Source: Turbatrix aceti (Eukaryota; Nematoda; Chromadorea; Rhabditida; Panagrolaimidae). From it: a stretch of DNA of 64,000 bases. Location of the stretch: assembly GCA_963969345.1 (NCBI GenBank), contig OZ017770.1, positions 2,551,246 through 2,615,245 of the forward strand, in the 5' to 3' direction. A program made the translations under genes and the position numbers. Positions within the stretch are counted from its first letter, which is position 1. The number at the start of each line of letters is the position of its first letter. Under the pieces are notes generated by a model. The model was not told where the DNA came from, did not search any database, and was given only the letters and a program-made list of their open reading frames with translations. Of this stretch, positions 47,951 through 59,228 are shown piece after piece.

Positions 47951-48334
47951 TTAATCATTACCAGAAAGTTTCTCACGGAGGTCTTGCTCCGCTAACATAA
48001 GTGCATGAAATTTGAAAACACGATTCATCCCGTGAGCATACAAAGGAAAAAAAATACGAAGTTGAAATGGATACTCTTTTCTTTCGTTTTTACCCTTGAG
48101 TAATGATACCGGATTGCAAAATATATGTGTCCTACTGCTCTCGGTTATTGATCTCGACGATCGGGACACTGCTGCTATGCTGTGTAATACTGCCATTTCC
48201 GTTATTTGCTTCACAACACACAAAACGCCCCCATTTGACTCGTTGTTTTGAGATGAGCAAGAGGCTGCTTGGCTAAAATGCAAGCAAAAGGAGCTGAAAA
48301 CCGCCGCCAGGACTGCTGTGTGCACCCTTTTCAT
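47951..48334 (-). CDS. Candidate small secreted protein or peptide precursor
   Basis: The frame starts with a strong signal peptide (MKRVHTAVLAAVFSSFCLHF, cleavage after SQA likely), then ASCSSQNNESNGGVLCVVKQ and a Ser/Arg-rich region (SRSSRSITESSRTHIFC). Two readings are possible: unspliced (127 residues) or with an in-frame 102-bp intron (48093-47992; GTAAAA donor, TTATGTTAG acceptor), giving 93 residues ending AEQDLREKLSGND. The segment removed is rich in Phe, so the spliced form is more likely. Three or four Cys are present. It is transcribed divergently from parvin with ~140 bp between start codons. No family was recognised; a neuropeptide-like or other secreted factor is possible but not shown. 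Confidence 0.45.
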   Translation of the reverse strand: MKRVHTAVLAAVFSSFCLHFSQAASCSSQNNESNGGVLCVVKQITEMAVLHSIAAVSRSSRSITESSRTHIFCNPVSLLKGKNERKEYPFQLRIFFPLYAHGMNRVFKFHALMLAEQDLREKLSGND

Positions 48335-48472
48335 TCGGATACGGACGCACGTTCTTGAATGGCGAATTGTTGTTCGATTTTGATCAGGCTGTCGGCAGTG
48401 TGTTGAGCAGAAATTTTAATTGTACACCTCGTTGCCGTATAATTTTTATAATTATTGATTTAATTGTTGAAA

Positions 48473-49777
48473 ATGGCGGACTACGAAACAGGAACCGCGA
48501 CGTCCAGAAAGTCAAAGAAAGTTAGTTGAATGGAAAAAAACCAATGAAGGTGTGCTAATATGCGGTTTTCTTTCAGGATGAAGGCTTTTTGGGCAAGCTT
48601 GGCGGCACGCTGACGCGTCGCAAGAAGCAGTCCAGTGTACCGCCGGAGGAAGAACCTCAGCAAAAGATTACCGAAGAAGAAGAAGCCGAAATTGTTGAAC
48701 GCGAAGGCCGGGATGCAATCGATTCGCACTTAAAAATTCGCCAGCCTGACCTGCGTTTGTTGGAAGACGGTTCGTTTTGAATCAAAGTCAGCGTTTATGG
48801 ATGACTCATTTTTTTGTTACAGGCCAGACAATCAGAGTGCTGACAGCCGAATCAAACGAAGATCCTAAGTTGAGCGAAATCGTCGAGCTGCTCTTGTACT
48901 GGGTGAATGATGAGTTGGCGTCTGAGCGCATTGTTGTCAAGAACGTGCAAGAAGATTTTTATGACGGCCAGGTCATTCAAAAACTCATTGAAAAGCTCGC
49001 AAACATCAAGATCGAGGTGCCAGAAGTTTCACAGTCCGAGGAAGGGCAAAAACAAAAGTGGCGCATCATCGTCGACGCGCTCAATCGAACCCTGCTCCAG
49101 AGCAACGTCGCGACAACCAAGTGGACCGCCGAAAGCATTCATGGCAAAGATGTCGTTGCCATTCTCCAGCTTCTGGTTGCCCTGGCTATCCACTTCCGCG
49201 CACCCGTCCGTTTTCCCCAGAACGTCAGTGTTCAGATGACGACTTACACGAAGCGCGGCAAAGAAGTAGTAAAGAATCTTATCACGGAACAGCTCACAAC
49301 GAGGCAGACTGAGCTCGGACAAAAGGTGTGCTATTTGAAGACTGGTGCCATTTTGAGAAACGAAGGGGGCTTATTTATGAATTTTTTTTGCAGGGAGACC
49401 GTGATGCTTTCGATACGTTGTTCGACTACGGGCCGGACAAGCTGCAGCACGTTAAGAGTTCTCTAATTGCTTTTTGCAATAAGCACCTTAACAAAATCAA
49501 CCTCGAAATTACGGATTTAGACACGCAATTTCAAGATGGCGTGTTTCTGATCCTGCTAATGGGATTGCTCGAGGGCTATTTCGTGCCGCTGTACAACTTT
49601 CACCTGCAAGTAACCAACAACGCCGAAAAGCTTAAAAATGTTCAATTTGCCTTTTTCCTCATGTCCGAAGCCGGCATTTCCAAGCCCAAAAGTCGGCCAT
49701 CCGACATCGTCAATGGTGACCTCAAAAGCACGCTTCGCGTTTTGCACGCTATCTTTACCAAATACAAGCACGCTTAA
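48473..49777 (+). CDS. Parvin (actopaxin/PAT-6 family) focal adhesion protein
   Basis: Predicted 375 residues from exons 48473-48520, 48577-48769, 48823-49325 and 49394-49777. A basic/acidic N terminus (KLGGTLTRRKKQSS, then an EEEE-rich stretch) is followed by two calponin-homology domains: CH1 from about residue 90 (LSEIVELLLYWVNDELASERI ... VVAILQLLVALAIHFRAPVRF) and CH2 (SLIAFCNKHLNKINLEITDL, TQFQDGVFLILLMGLLEGYF, VQFAFFLMSEAGI), ending LRVLHAIFTKYKHA. Parvin joins integrin-linked kinase and PINCH to link integrins to actin; the nematode orthologue pat-6 is needed for muscle attachment. Length and order are normal for the family. The C terminus is fully conserved, so the gene is complete. 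Confidence 0.96.
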
Positions 49778-50038
49778 TTGCCCACACAAACTTTTTTTCA
49801 TCTCAAAAAAAATTATTATTTTTAAATTTCTTTCTTACATCTCATCGGTAACACGCGCTCCCCTCTCTCATGACTGCCTTTAATACTGTTAGATGTAAAT
49901 ATTCTATTATATTTTTCTTTGCTTTAAAGTAAATTTTGCCTCAAGCAAAGCAGTTGATGGTTGGTGTCTCCTGGGGTAGTTTTGTATTAACCGGTAAACA
50001 ACGCCAAAACGGATTTCGCACAGGCAAAGGGGAAAGGA

Positions 50039-51546
50039 CTATGACACAAGCATCTTTTGAAGATGACGTGCGACGCCGAGGCAGAGGTAGTCTTCGAGGT
50101 AATTCGTCAGCACCTGAACACCAAGGGGCAGGCCAGCAGAGCATGTTTGGCCAGGTACAGAAATTGCTGGAAGACCTGCCATGTTGGCTGGTTGCGTGAA
50201 GTAGTCGTCCTGGCGTTGGCGGCTTTTGAACCTGGCGTCGCGGACTACAGAGTATTTGGGTGCGGAGTGACTGGTTACAGGTGTGACTAGAAAGTCGACA
50301 TTCTTGAAAACATCATCGAAATCTTGCTTAATCAATCGACGGACTTTGGCGGCTTGTTGGAAGTAGATTCCACGATTTCTAAAAATCATAAGAATGAAAA
50401 AAAATCAAAAATAAAAAAAAACATACTCTTTTACATTGAAAAAGTTTCCTACAAAAATGCGACGTCGAATCGTGTCATTGAGAGCCTCAGTGCGAGATTC
50501 GGTAAGCAAATCCAGAAAAGAAGACTGTTTTGAAGCCGTTCGGTGGCCAACGGAAACTCCATCAAATCGAGCCATGTTTGAAGCGATATCTGTTTCGGCA
50601 AGAATGTGGTAGCAGACGATACTGTAGTCCGTATGAGGCAGGGAAACCTCGACAACTTTGCAGCCAGCCTTGCGAAGGCACTCGACCGCCAAGTCCCATG
50701 CTGCAGCACTGTCATCAGACAGCGTTTCATGCCGATACTCTCTTGGTACGCCAACTGTCAGATTTGCCAGGTCAAACGACCGCTGAGGTTTCGGATCAAT
50801 CGAGGTGCTATCATACGAGTCAATACCTGCAGCAGCCCTGTAAACCTTCTCACAATCATCGACCGTGCGTGCAAAAATAGCCGGGACATCGAATGAGTTG
50901 GCCAGAGGCACGAGGCCATGGCGGGAAAGTGTTCCGTAGGACGGCTTGAAGCCACAGATGCCGTGAAAGGCAGCTGGGTTGCGCGTCGAGCCCCCAGTGT
51001 CCGAGCCCAGAGCGCTAAAAAAACAAAAAACAATGAAGATGACGAATGTCTGCAAAAACCCACACATCGGCTATGCCAAGCTGGACAGCGACAGCACAGC
51101 CCCCAGAGGAGCCACCCGCGATGAGCCAGTCGTCATCCAATGTTGCAATGTCTGACAACGAATTTTTCACTGGTCCAAAGTCGCTATGAGTGCTCGTCGA
51201 TCCCATAGCAAAAGAATCCATGTTCGCCTTGCCGACGAGGCAGCCACCGTGGTTGATTAATCGCGACACGACGGTAGAAGAGTAGGGCGCGTTGAACGTC
51301 TTCAGCATGTTTGAGGCGCATGTCATTGAGATATTTTCAACGCTAAAAAGCCAACAAAAACCTCAATCAACGCCTAAAACAAATAAAAACCTACGCAAAA
51401 CAGTCCTTGGCAACGAAAGAAAACGGTTTCTTGCCTCCGGACGTCGCTGAGACTTCTTGTGCGAGCGCGAGGTTGAAAGTTTCCGTGATGAGGCTGTTGA
51501 AGGCCCTCCCAGCTTTGGCAGCCTCGATCGCGCCTCGGACTGCCAT
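50039..51546 (-). CDS. QRSL1: Glutamyl-tRNA(Gln) amidotransferase subunit A (GatA/QRSL1)
   Basis: Predicted 452 residues from exons 51546-51395, 51342-51064, 51014-50427 and 50378-50039. Amidase-signature enzyme of the mitochondrial GatCAB complex, which converts Glu-tRNA(Gln) to Gln-tRNA(Gln) using glutamine-derived ammonia. Catalytic residues are visible: Lys in FSFVAKDCF, and the serines of WLIAGGSSGGCAVAV and LGSDTGGSTRNPAAF; GICGFKPSYGTLSRHGLVP follows, and the C terminus has YFTQPANMAGLPAISVPG and GLPLGVQVL. The N terminus is short and lacks an obvious cleavable presequence. The ATG is preceded by CTCAG one base upstream. It lies 167 bp downstream of DDX60 on the same strand, with an AATAAA between them (51662-51657), as in an operon. 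Confidence 0.95.
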
Positions 51547-51713
51547 TCTGAGCACAGATAAAACTTAGAAGGCCATTGAAAAAAATTAAAAAAACTATTC
51601 GGAACCGTAACCGCTGCAACCAAGATCGTAACAATTGACAGTACGTTACAGGAAATTTATTATTAGAAAGATAGGGTCAGAAACAACGAATTGTCATTCA
51701 ATAAGCACAAAGC
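51547..51713 (-). promoter_or_regulatory. Operon-like intercistronic region between DDX60 and GatA
   Basis: Read on the minus strand, it contains an AATAAA polyadenylation signal 51 bases after the DDX60 stop (51662-51657), then pyrimidine-rich tracts with possible acceptors (TTGGTTGCAG near 51612 and TTATCTGTGCTCAG ending at 51548) directly before the GatA start codon. This is the arrangement expected for a trans-spliced downstream gene. It is inference until RNA ends are known; a simple short intergenic region is the alternative. Confidence 0.4.
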
Positions 51714-54700
51714 TTATTTGCGCATTTCAAACGTAGTCTTGAACTTGATTCCGTAATTTTCAGTCAACGGTTCAAGGACCCGGTTGATGATGTCAGTGGT
51801 CGGCGCAACCTCCTTCATGACCTTGGTCAGGGTTTCCAGGAGTCTCTAAAAACAAAGTAATTCGTTAGCAAATAAAAATCTATCATTATAGGAAAAACTT
51901 ACGTAAAAGCTGTTGATAAAGGCCCACATCTCGTGAACCTGGAGACGGTTGTGCTTCATGAGACGCTGACGAGAAGGATTGCGCCAGAAGTCGTAGGCAT
52001 ACGAGTTGTAGAGGATAGGAGCCTTGCGGTAGTCAGTGAGCTGGCAATCAGCAAAGGGAAGCATTTTCTGATCGAGCGAGAAGTTTTGCTTGACAGGGGA
52101 GACAAGGTAGTCGGTAGCAAAGTCGAATTGTTCTTTGGGAGATACAATGCCGGTAATCTTGATATTATCCTCCTATAAAAATTATCAGCATTTCAAAAAA
52201 ATAAAATCGAAAAAAAACATACGTAAATCTGCCCATTGCTGGCGGCAACGGTTGTGTTGTACACGTAAAAGTTCACCAGCTTGTTGTAATCGTCGATGGC
52301 CCCCTGGAAGGTGTCGTTGAGGGGCGGCAGGACGGGCAGCGGGAGCTTCGAGTCCGTGGTACGTTCTTCGCCAGATACACATACGGGCAGATTTGTGAAA
52401 AGATGGGCCAGAAGCAGAACAAACTTGTCGTAAATCTCGTTTTCAGCTTCTTCGTTGTCGTAGAGGTCCTCGAGGAAGCGACGAATGTGGTTTCGCTGGA
52501 GCAGGTAGACGAACAGAAGATTGCCAGACTCGTAGCGATTGAGAGCCACGGCAATGCGTGCAAATCCGGAGAGATTGCCGTCAGCCTTGAGCAAATTCAC
52601 GTTTCGAAGGAATTGTGTGCCGAAAAGGGTGAAGTTCTTCAGAAGATTGCGGAATGGCTCACGCTCGGCCTCAGGCAGAGAGTGGAATGTCAGCGAGTGC
52701 TCGAGCAGCGTCATGACCGCCTGGATGCGAACCGATCGCTGGGTGGTGTCTGCGATGTCAATCTCCTTCGTCTTCTTTGACTTGTTCGTCTTGACCACAG
52801 CCTTGGGCGGTTCGGAGGACCCATTGATGTACGAGTACGTTTTGAGGAGAAACGAGAGCGTAAACGGCACGTTGCCCCGCAGCGTGGGAAGAGAAGCCGT
52901 CAGGAGACGACGGATCTTGCTGGTCGGGACGGAGATGAAGATGACAGATCCAGAGTGATCGTAACCACGGCGACCTGCACGTCCGGACATTTGGCGGAAC
53001 TGCAGAGGCGTCAGCTCCTGGGTATCGACGCCAAAGAGCACGGATTTGCAAGGCAAGTTGACACTAAACAGGCAACATTGATCGCAAGAAAGAAACTTTT
53101 AATAAAAATTCTAACCCAAGAGCAAGAGTGGAAGTCGAGAACACAATAGTCAAAAAACCAGCACGGAAGAGGATTTCAACACAGGCACGCTCGGGACTGC
53201 TCATGGCTTCGTGATGGAATCCGATACCACGCTCGAAGAGCTTGAGAAGGGTCTTGGTGAGGTCGGTTCGCATGCCCTTGCGGAGACGCTCGACCGTCTT
53301 GTCGTAGAATTCCATATCGTTGCCCTTACCGGTGAGACGGAACCGCTTGAGCGCTTCCTGCATCTTTGCCCGAAGTACCATGAGCCCATCACCTTCATCT
53401 GCCATTTCGGCCGGGGCTTCACCGTCTTCGTCGTTGATGCGGCGCTTCTTCTTCTTTTCATCGGTCTCGTCACGCTTGCGCTTCTTGATCTTCTCCAGCT
53501 TTTCTTCGGCCTTAATGTTGAATTTGCGCTTGAACTCAGCGCTGTGGATGAACTCTTGCTCGCGTTCCTCGAGGTCATTGAACAGCCTGGTTGCAAGCAT
53601 TTCGCAGATGTCGCGATCGTCGTTGAAGCATAACGCTGGGAGCATGTTGTTGTTGTAAAGCTGACGGATGAGCGGGGAGATGTTGTGAAGAGTGACGTTG
53701 ATTTTGTTATCAATTACTTCGCGCTTTGCAAACTCACCTTGAATTCCGCTGTTGTCAAAGGCGGTGAAGATCTTCTTGGCTTTTTCTTCGTCATTGTGCA
53801 CCCAGTGAACGAACTGGTCTTTCAGCTGAGTTTCGTAGTCGCGAAGGTGCTTGCGAGTGAGCCAGACTTTTTCAGACCCATCTGGCTTCAGATTAAAGTA
53901 GTTCATCGGATCAAACTTGGTCCTAAAAAATATTCAAAGAAATAAATTATTTAAAAAAGCGTCAACTCACTTTAATTCAGGATCCACCTTAATGATAGCG
54001 GTGTAAAGGTCAAAGATCTGGCGAGCAGTCAATAGCTGATCAATTGGCACACCAAATACGCGGATTTTGTCGAGACGGTAAATACTGTATGGCATAAAAT
54101 ACTTGACGAGATTCTCCTCTTTGACTGGAGTTTCTGGGGTAGGCGCCGGTGACAGCGTGCCAGGAGTTTCGCTCGGGCTATCATCGAGACTGATTTTTTC
54201 GACAGTTGCTGCCAGCGAGTCAGCAGGCTTTTCCTCGCCTTCTTCGCCGTCTTCTTCCGTGACAAATGTGTCTTCGGCAGCGTAGTCTCTTACGTTTTCG
54301 GTGTCCAGCACGGAAAGGGCAAGTTCAAGCTCAGACCAACGCTCGTTGTACGTAATGAGATGCACCTTGCGAGGAGTGGGAAGATTGGCAGTCTTCGAGG
54401 CTTCGACATCGATGAGCCATTGATGGAAGGCTTCCTGGTTGCCGATGGTGGCGGAGAGTGCCAAGAAGGGACAGCGAATGAGCAGGAAGACGTGCTCGAT
54501 GAAGCGGCCTTCTTCTCCGACGCTAAAAATATTCACATTGACATTCAGCCTCACGTGATATAAAAACTCACTTGATGCAATGCACCTCATCGAGAATGAC
54601 GTATTTCACCTTGCTGACAAGTTCCTGAGCAGTGGTGTCCATGCTTAGCAAAAGTGCTTCCAGGGACTCCGGAGTCATGACAAGAACCTGGCATGCGCCA

Positions 54701-57700
54701 ACGCTGTCGGAGTACCCCATGGACAGGACACCGAAAAGAGTTCGGCCAGGGCCCATTGGTTTGCTGCGGAAACGGGCGTAAATCGAGCCGCAAACCTGAT
54801 TGATGAGAGCCTTCGACGGTGCTACGTAAATGACCAAGTCATCGTCGCTCTCACGGAGAACTTTCTCAATGCAATAATATGATACGAATGTTTTTCCAGC
54901 AGATGTTGGGGCAACGATGAGAGCTGATTCGTCTAAAATTCAATAATCAAACTTGTAAATAAAACAACAACAAAAAATTCAACTCACGTTGATCTACAAC
55001 GTCCAGCATCCCCCGTTGCCACTTGTCAGGTTTGAAACCAGTGACACGGTAGTCCGGCTCAGGTTCGGTGAGAATATCGATGAGCCGTCCTCCGTAGTAC
55101 AACTGAAAATCAACCATGTTGATATTTAAATTAAGTTCCTTGTTTATTGATTTTCCAGCAGATGGCTGCTCAAAGCCAAGTTGCTGCCACATTTCATTCA
55201 CTTTAGTTTTCTGATCTGTGGTAAGGTATTGCCAGTATACGTTAAAGCAATCCTTGATGCGCCCGACGAGATCGACGGCGCCAAATCGTTTGTCTTCGAT
55301 ATACAGTTTTTCTGCCCGAGAAGCGTAGTTTGTAAACATCAGCAGGGCAATCTCGTAAGCACAGCGTGCCTTGGATTCATGCAGCTCGAGTTGTTGAAGC
55401 GTCTCGATGAGCTTTCCCTCGTTGCGGAGACGAATGGCGTACTCGATCTTGTCGAGATCCCATCTGATCTGCTTCTTGTTCTGGGCATCCTTGTTTGCCT
55501 CCAAAATCAAATCTTTCTTAGAAGTCGCATTTTTGGATCCGGGCTTGCCGCCGCCCTTCTTTCCGCCACCCTTCTTCCCTCCAGCGTTGTTAGTTTTACC
55601 ATCTTTCGTGTTTCCAGTTGGAGAAGCCGGTTTTATTACCGGACGAGAAAAGTCAACAAGAAGTTGATTGTTGGCGCCTTCGAGAGAATCAGAGAAACCT
55701 TGGTACCAGCGGGAGAGCTGTTGACGAGATCGGTTTGCCTTCTTCTGCTCCCAGGCTGTGAGATTCTTTGCCGGAGCCTCGATTGTGAGGTCGACGATGG
55801 AGTTGAACTTCCACTTCACGACTCCGAACAACGCATCGTAGTCAGTTTCCTGTACGACGGGTTTGGTGGGGATGTTTTTGAGAGCATCCGTTTGGGACTG
55901 AATATAACCTTGCAGGGGATTATTCTTGATCTGATATTTGAGAGCATCAGGGTTCACGGTAACGCCTGGCTCGTCGCAGGGTTCAAGTAGCTTGTCGTCA
56001 GTGTCGATGGCGATCGGAATTGTCAGATTGGCTTGTGTGTGAAGTTTGCCAAAGAGTTCTTGAAGACGGAAAGGCAACATCTAAAAAATAAGACAGGATA
56101 AATTGTATGCCAGCATTTTAGAGACCCCAATGGACGGACAAGACAGTCGCAACAAAAGAGAAACAGACTCAGTGGCCGGACAGCTAGTTACTCTCACTCA
56201 CTAGGCAGACTGTCCCTGGCTAACCAAAACATTCATCCTTCTCCTACTTAAAACGCTTGAATGATATTTTCTAATCACTAAAAAAAATAAATACTGCGCC
56301 TGTTTGCACCGTGTTCTATCTAGACAGCGATCAACTAGCAAAGTGCCGACTTAATGTGTGGACATTGGAAAACCAGTGAAATCACTTCAAGCACAAAATA
56401 CCCTTCGCAGATCACTTTTGGGCAAAAAGACGGCAGAAAATACAAATAGTCAACATCGAACAGTGGCCTTAGAAATAATTACTGCGATTGAAGACATAAT
56501 GTTCCGCAGAGCATTGGTAAATGTGTTGTGCAGTGCCTGTGGTCGTGTGAGCCAAGGACAAGCTAGTTTTTTTTTGTAAGATTTGCGTTGCATTTCCATT
56601 TTTTGTCGACCTTCATTACCACTCTACCTAATCCTAACCAGCTTGCATCAAAAAAGGCATGTTTTTTCACAAAGAAATAAATGTGACACCGGGTCTCCTG
56701 CTTAGATAAGTATCATGAAAAGCTTTCATTTCGTAATATTATGCAGAATCGTCAACAAAAATCTGAATTCGCCTTTTGCATTACAGAAAGCTTCGTAAAT
56801 AGCATCGAAAAGTTGTTTACGCCCAATATGGACTCTTTTCCGGAAAACGTTGACATCAATTTTTGTCTATCAATTTTTTGTAAAAAGCTACTAAGTGACC
56901 TTGATAGCTTTTTAAAGCTCGATTTTTGATGTCATTCTAAAGAAAAGCAAGCACCTCGTTTTTAAAAATCATAAACATCATCGTGCCATAGCGATAAAAA
57001 AGTAATTGTCTAGCCCTCATAGAACAAAACGCCAGCGCGATACACGCTACCAACGTTGAAGGCGGTGCTGGTGCTAGCTAATGTGCTTATTGTGAATCAA
57101 TCGTGAATCTATCAATTTGACACTCTGTGGTGGATCATTCGCTTTTGCATTCAACTCACGGTTTCTAACGGCTCCTCGATATGATTCCTCCTCGTCTTCT
57201 CGCCACGTACCCCGACAACGACTCTCGATGATCATCCTTCTGCGCTTCCAGACTCGACCAGATATAGATTATGTCTAAAGAAATAGATATATAATTAATT
57301 CCCCCTATATAAATTATCATGAAATCCCAGATATCTTGTCATGATGTTTAAAAACAGAGTTTCCGCCGAACATCATAGCCGCTATTATTTCCAAGGTATT
57401 TAATTTTTTATACCTGTCTTGTTGGCATTTGTGGTTTTCATTGTTTTCGGATCTAAATCGTTATGATTTCCAAGACGATCTCAATGGATGAATAAAAACG
57501 GCAACCCCTGCATAAACAATTCTAGTTGAGTTAGACGTGATGTTATGTGAGAAAATTATAGAAAAAGCATAATAAAGGCAAAGCGAAGCATCTTTACTAG
57601 CCCATAATAGAATTAAACCTTTTTTAAGCGCCTTATCAATAGCAAAGTTCCCAAAACAAAAGCAAATGCCAATCAATGTTCGAAAAAAAAGTTATGTCTG

Positions 57701-58816
57701 TATGAAGCCTCGTCGTTAAAAAACTCCCCATTTAACAAAAACTTACGCGTTTTCCTCGAACAAAGTTGTAAATGATCGTGATGAGTCTGCCGTCCCAGAT
57801 ATCAGCAAGATCAAATTTGATCTTCGTTGCGTCAACTGTTAGGAAGCGCTGAGTGAGAAGCGAAAGCATATGCCTTCTGTCCTCTGCAGATGGTGTCTTT
57901 CCAGCCGGAGCGAGCTTCTCATAGTAATCTCTCGTAGCGCCCAGTTTCTCGCATATCAGCGAACTCAACAATGTCGCCGCACAGAGTGTTTCGAAGGATT
58001 CAGTTTTTTTCTCCGCTTTGAATACGTCCACCAGAAAAAGGTGCCGATCGGTGTAGTCATTCGTGACCTGTTCAATTGCTGGCAGCCCTGAGAATCAAAT
58101 TATTAGGATATAAAAGAAGAGAAAGAAAGCCTAATTAAAGCGAACCATCTGCAATGGCTGCCCAGCGTTTAGCAGCGTCCTCTTCAGTCTCATCTGACGC
58201 ATTTATGGGGTTGGTGCACGCGCGGCACTCTGTAAAGCTGGGCGAGAGGTTCGTCAAGTCAAAAACAAGAACACGATGACGCTTAAACCCATCCATGATG
58301 GATTTGAGGTACGGCGCAACCTTGGCATCTTTTACCAGACGCTCAGGAACATCAAGCTGAGTTCCAAGCTAAAAAACGTTTGATTAGGATAAATAAAACC
58401 ACTTTTTCCAAATTTAGGAAACTGACGATAAACGACGGAGTGAGTTGAAGCAAAAGTTGGGGGAGCCGAGGATCAAGCGGGTCCTTGAGAGTAATGATTT
58501 GGGTTGCGGGAATCCTATGACGAACGTAGGCAAGGAAAAAGGAATAAAGGTAATTCAGTACTCCTTCGCTTTTGATAGCTCCGTAGAAGGATTCAAAATG
58601 AATTACAAAGTAACGAGCGTTGTATCGCTCGAGACGATGAAGAAAGACGTCTAGCTGTTGACTGATGACCGCACTCTGACCACCGAGATCGAAGTTGTGG
58701 TATTCGTGGGCAACGAGTTCGACGAACAAGCTGTCGAGCGAGAGAAAGAAGAATTCAACATCGGCGAATTCGGGCAGAATGTTAACATTACGTGAGAACG
58801 CAATAGTTTCTGCCAT
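51714..58816 (-). CDS. DDX60: DDX60-type Ski2-like DExH RNA helicase
   Basis: Predicted 1669 residues. Exons: 58816-58427, 58368-58146, 58087-57747, 56080-54988, 54932-54572, 54522-53971, 53922-53116, 53063-52223, 52172-51903 and 51845-51714; all phases agree. Helicase motifs in order: Walker A in [40 protein letters not shown], the DEVH box (ILDEVHCI), [10 protein letters not shown], then after a long insert [18 protein letters not shown] and motif VI ([15 protein letters not shown]). The DEVH box and the sequence after motif VI are typical of DDX60/DDX60L rather than SKI2 or ASCC3. A Gly/Lys-rich run ([13 protein letters not shown]) lies before the helicase core. Mammalian DDX60 is an interferon-induced antiviral cofactor; in an invertebrate a role in RNA surveillance is inference. 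The third intron (57746-56081) is 1,666 bp, far longer than the others. Confidence 0.93.
56081..57746. other. Unusually long DDX60 intron
   Basis: GTAAGT donor (at 57746) and a T-rich acceptor ending TTTTTAG before the ATGTTGCC exon. Inside I see only short frames, including a 62-codon one at 56741-56929 (plus) with no domain, and no transposon ends or internal repeat. The rest of the gene's introns are about 45-60 bp. It may hold regulatory sequence or a decayed insertion. Confidence 0.45.
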
Positions 58817-59228
58817 TTCTGAAAAGAATCATAAAACTAAGATTTTTTAGGCCCAAAAAACATACACACATCACATCGACCACGTCTCCGTCCAAGCGCG
58901 AGCCAGGCTATTGATTTCACGACATAAAAATTGAACGACAAAAATAGACTGCATGTGATAACTGAATTAATGACTACAAAAAATGAAATGAAAACAAGAA
59001 ATAAAGGAAAGCAAAACAATAAACACGGGCAAATGATTAAAAACATTGAGATGGCGCAATAACGTTAAAGAGAACACAACGCGTGTTGATTCGAGAACAA
59101 TCGAACTGAACTCTCTGCGTTCTTAACGCGATTTGCGCACGCATATGTTCGCATTCGGCTTGTTGTTTTCATCTTCGGGTTACTTTTTTATCAACGCTGA
59201 TTTATCAGTTTGTATTTACAGGTTAATC
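58817..59228. other. Divergent promoter region, DDX60 / C1QBP
   Basis: 412 bp separate the two start codons. Each gene has an acceptor-like AG just before its ATG (58819-58821 on the minus strand, 59220-59221 on the plus strand), so true transcription starts may be internal to this segment or the leaders may be trans-spliced. No TATA box is obvious. Confidence 0.4.

Noticed and set aside
53211..53633. Plus-strand frames of 100-270 codons opposite DDX60 and GatA
   Set aside because: They are antisense shadows of strongly conserved minus-strand exons and contain no domain of their own.
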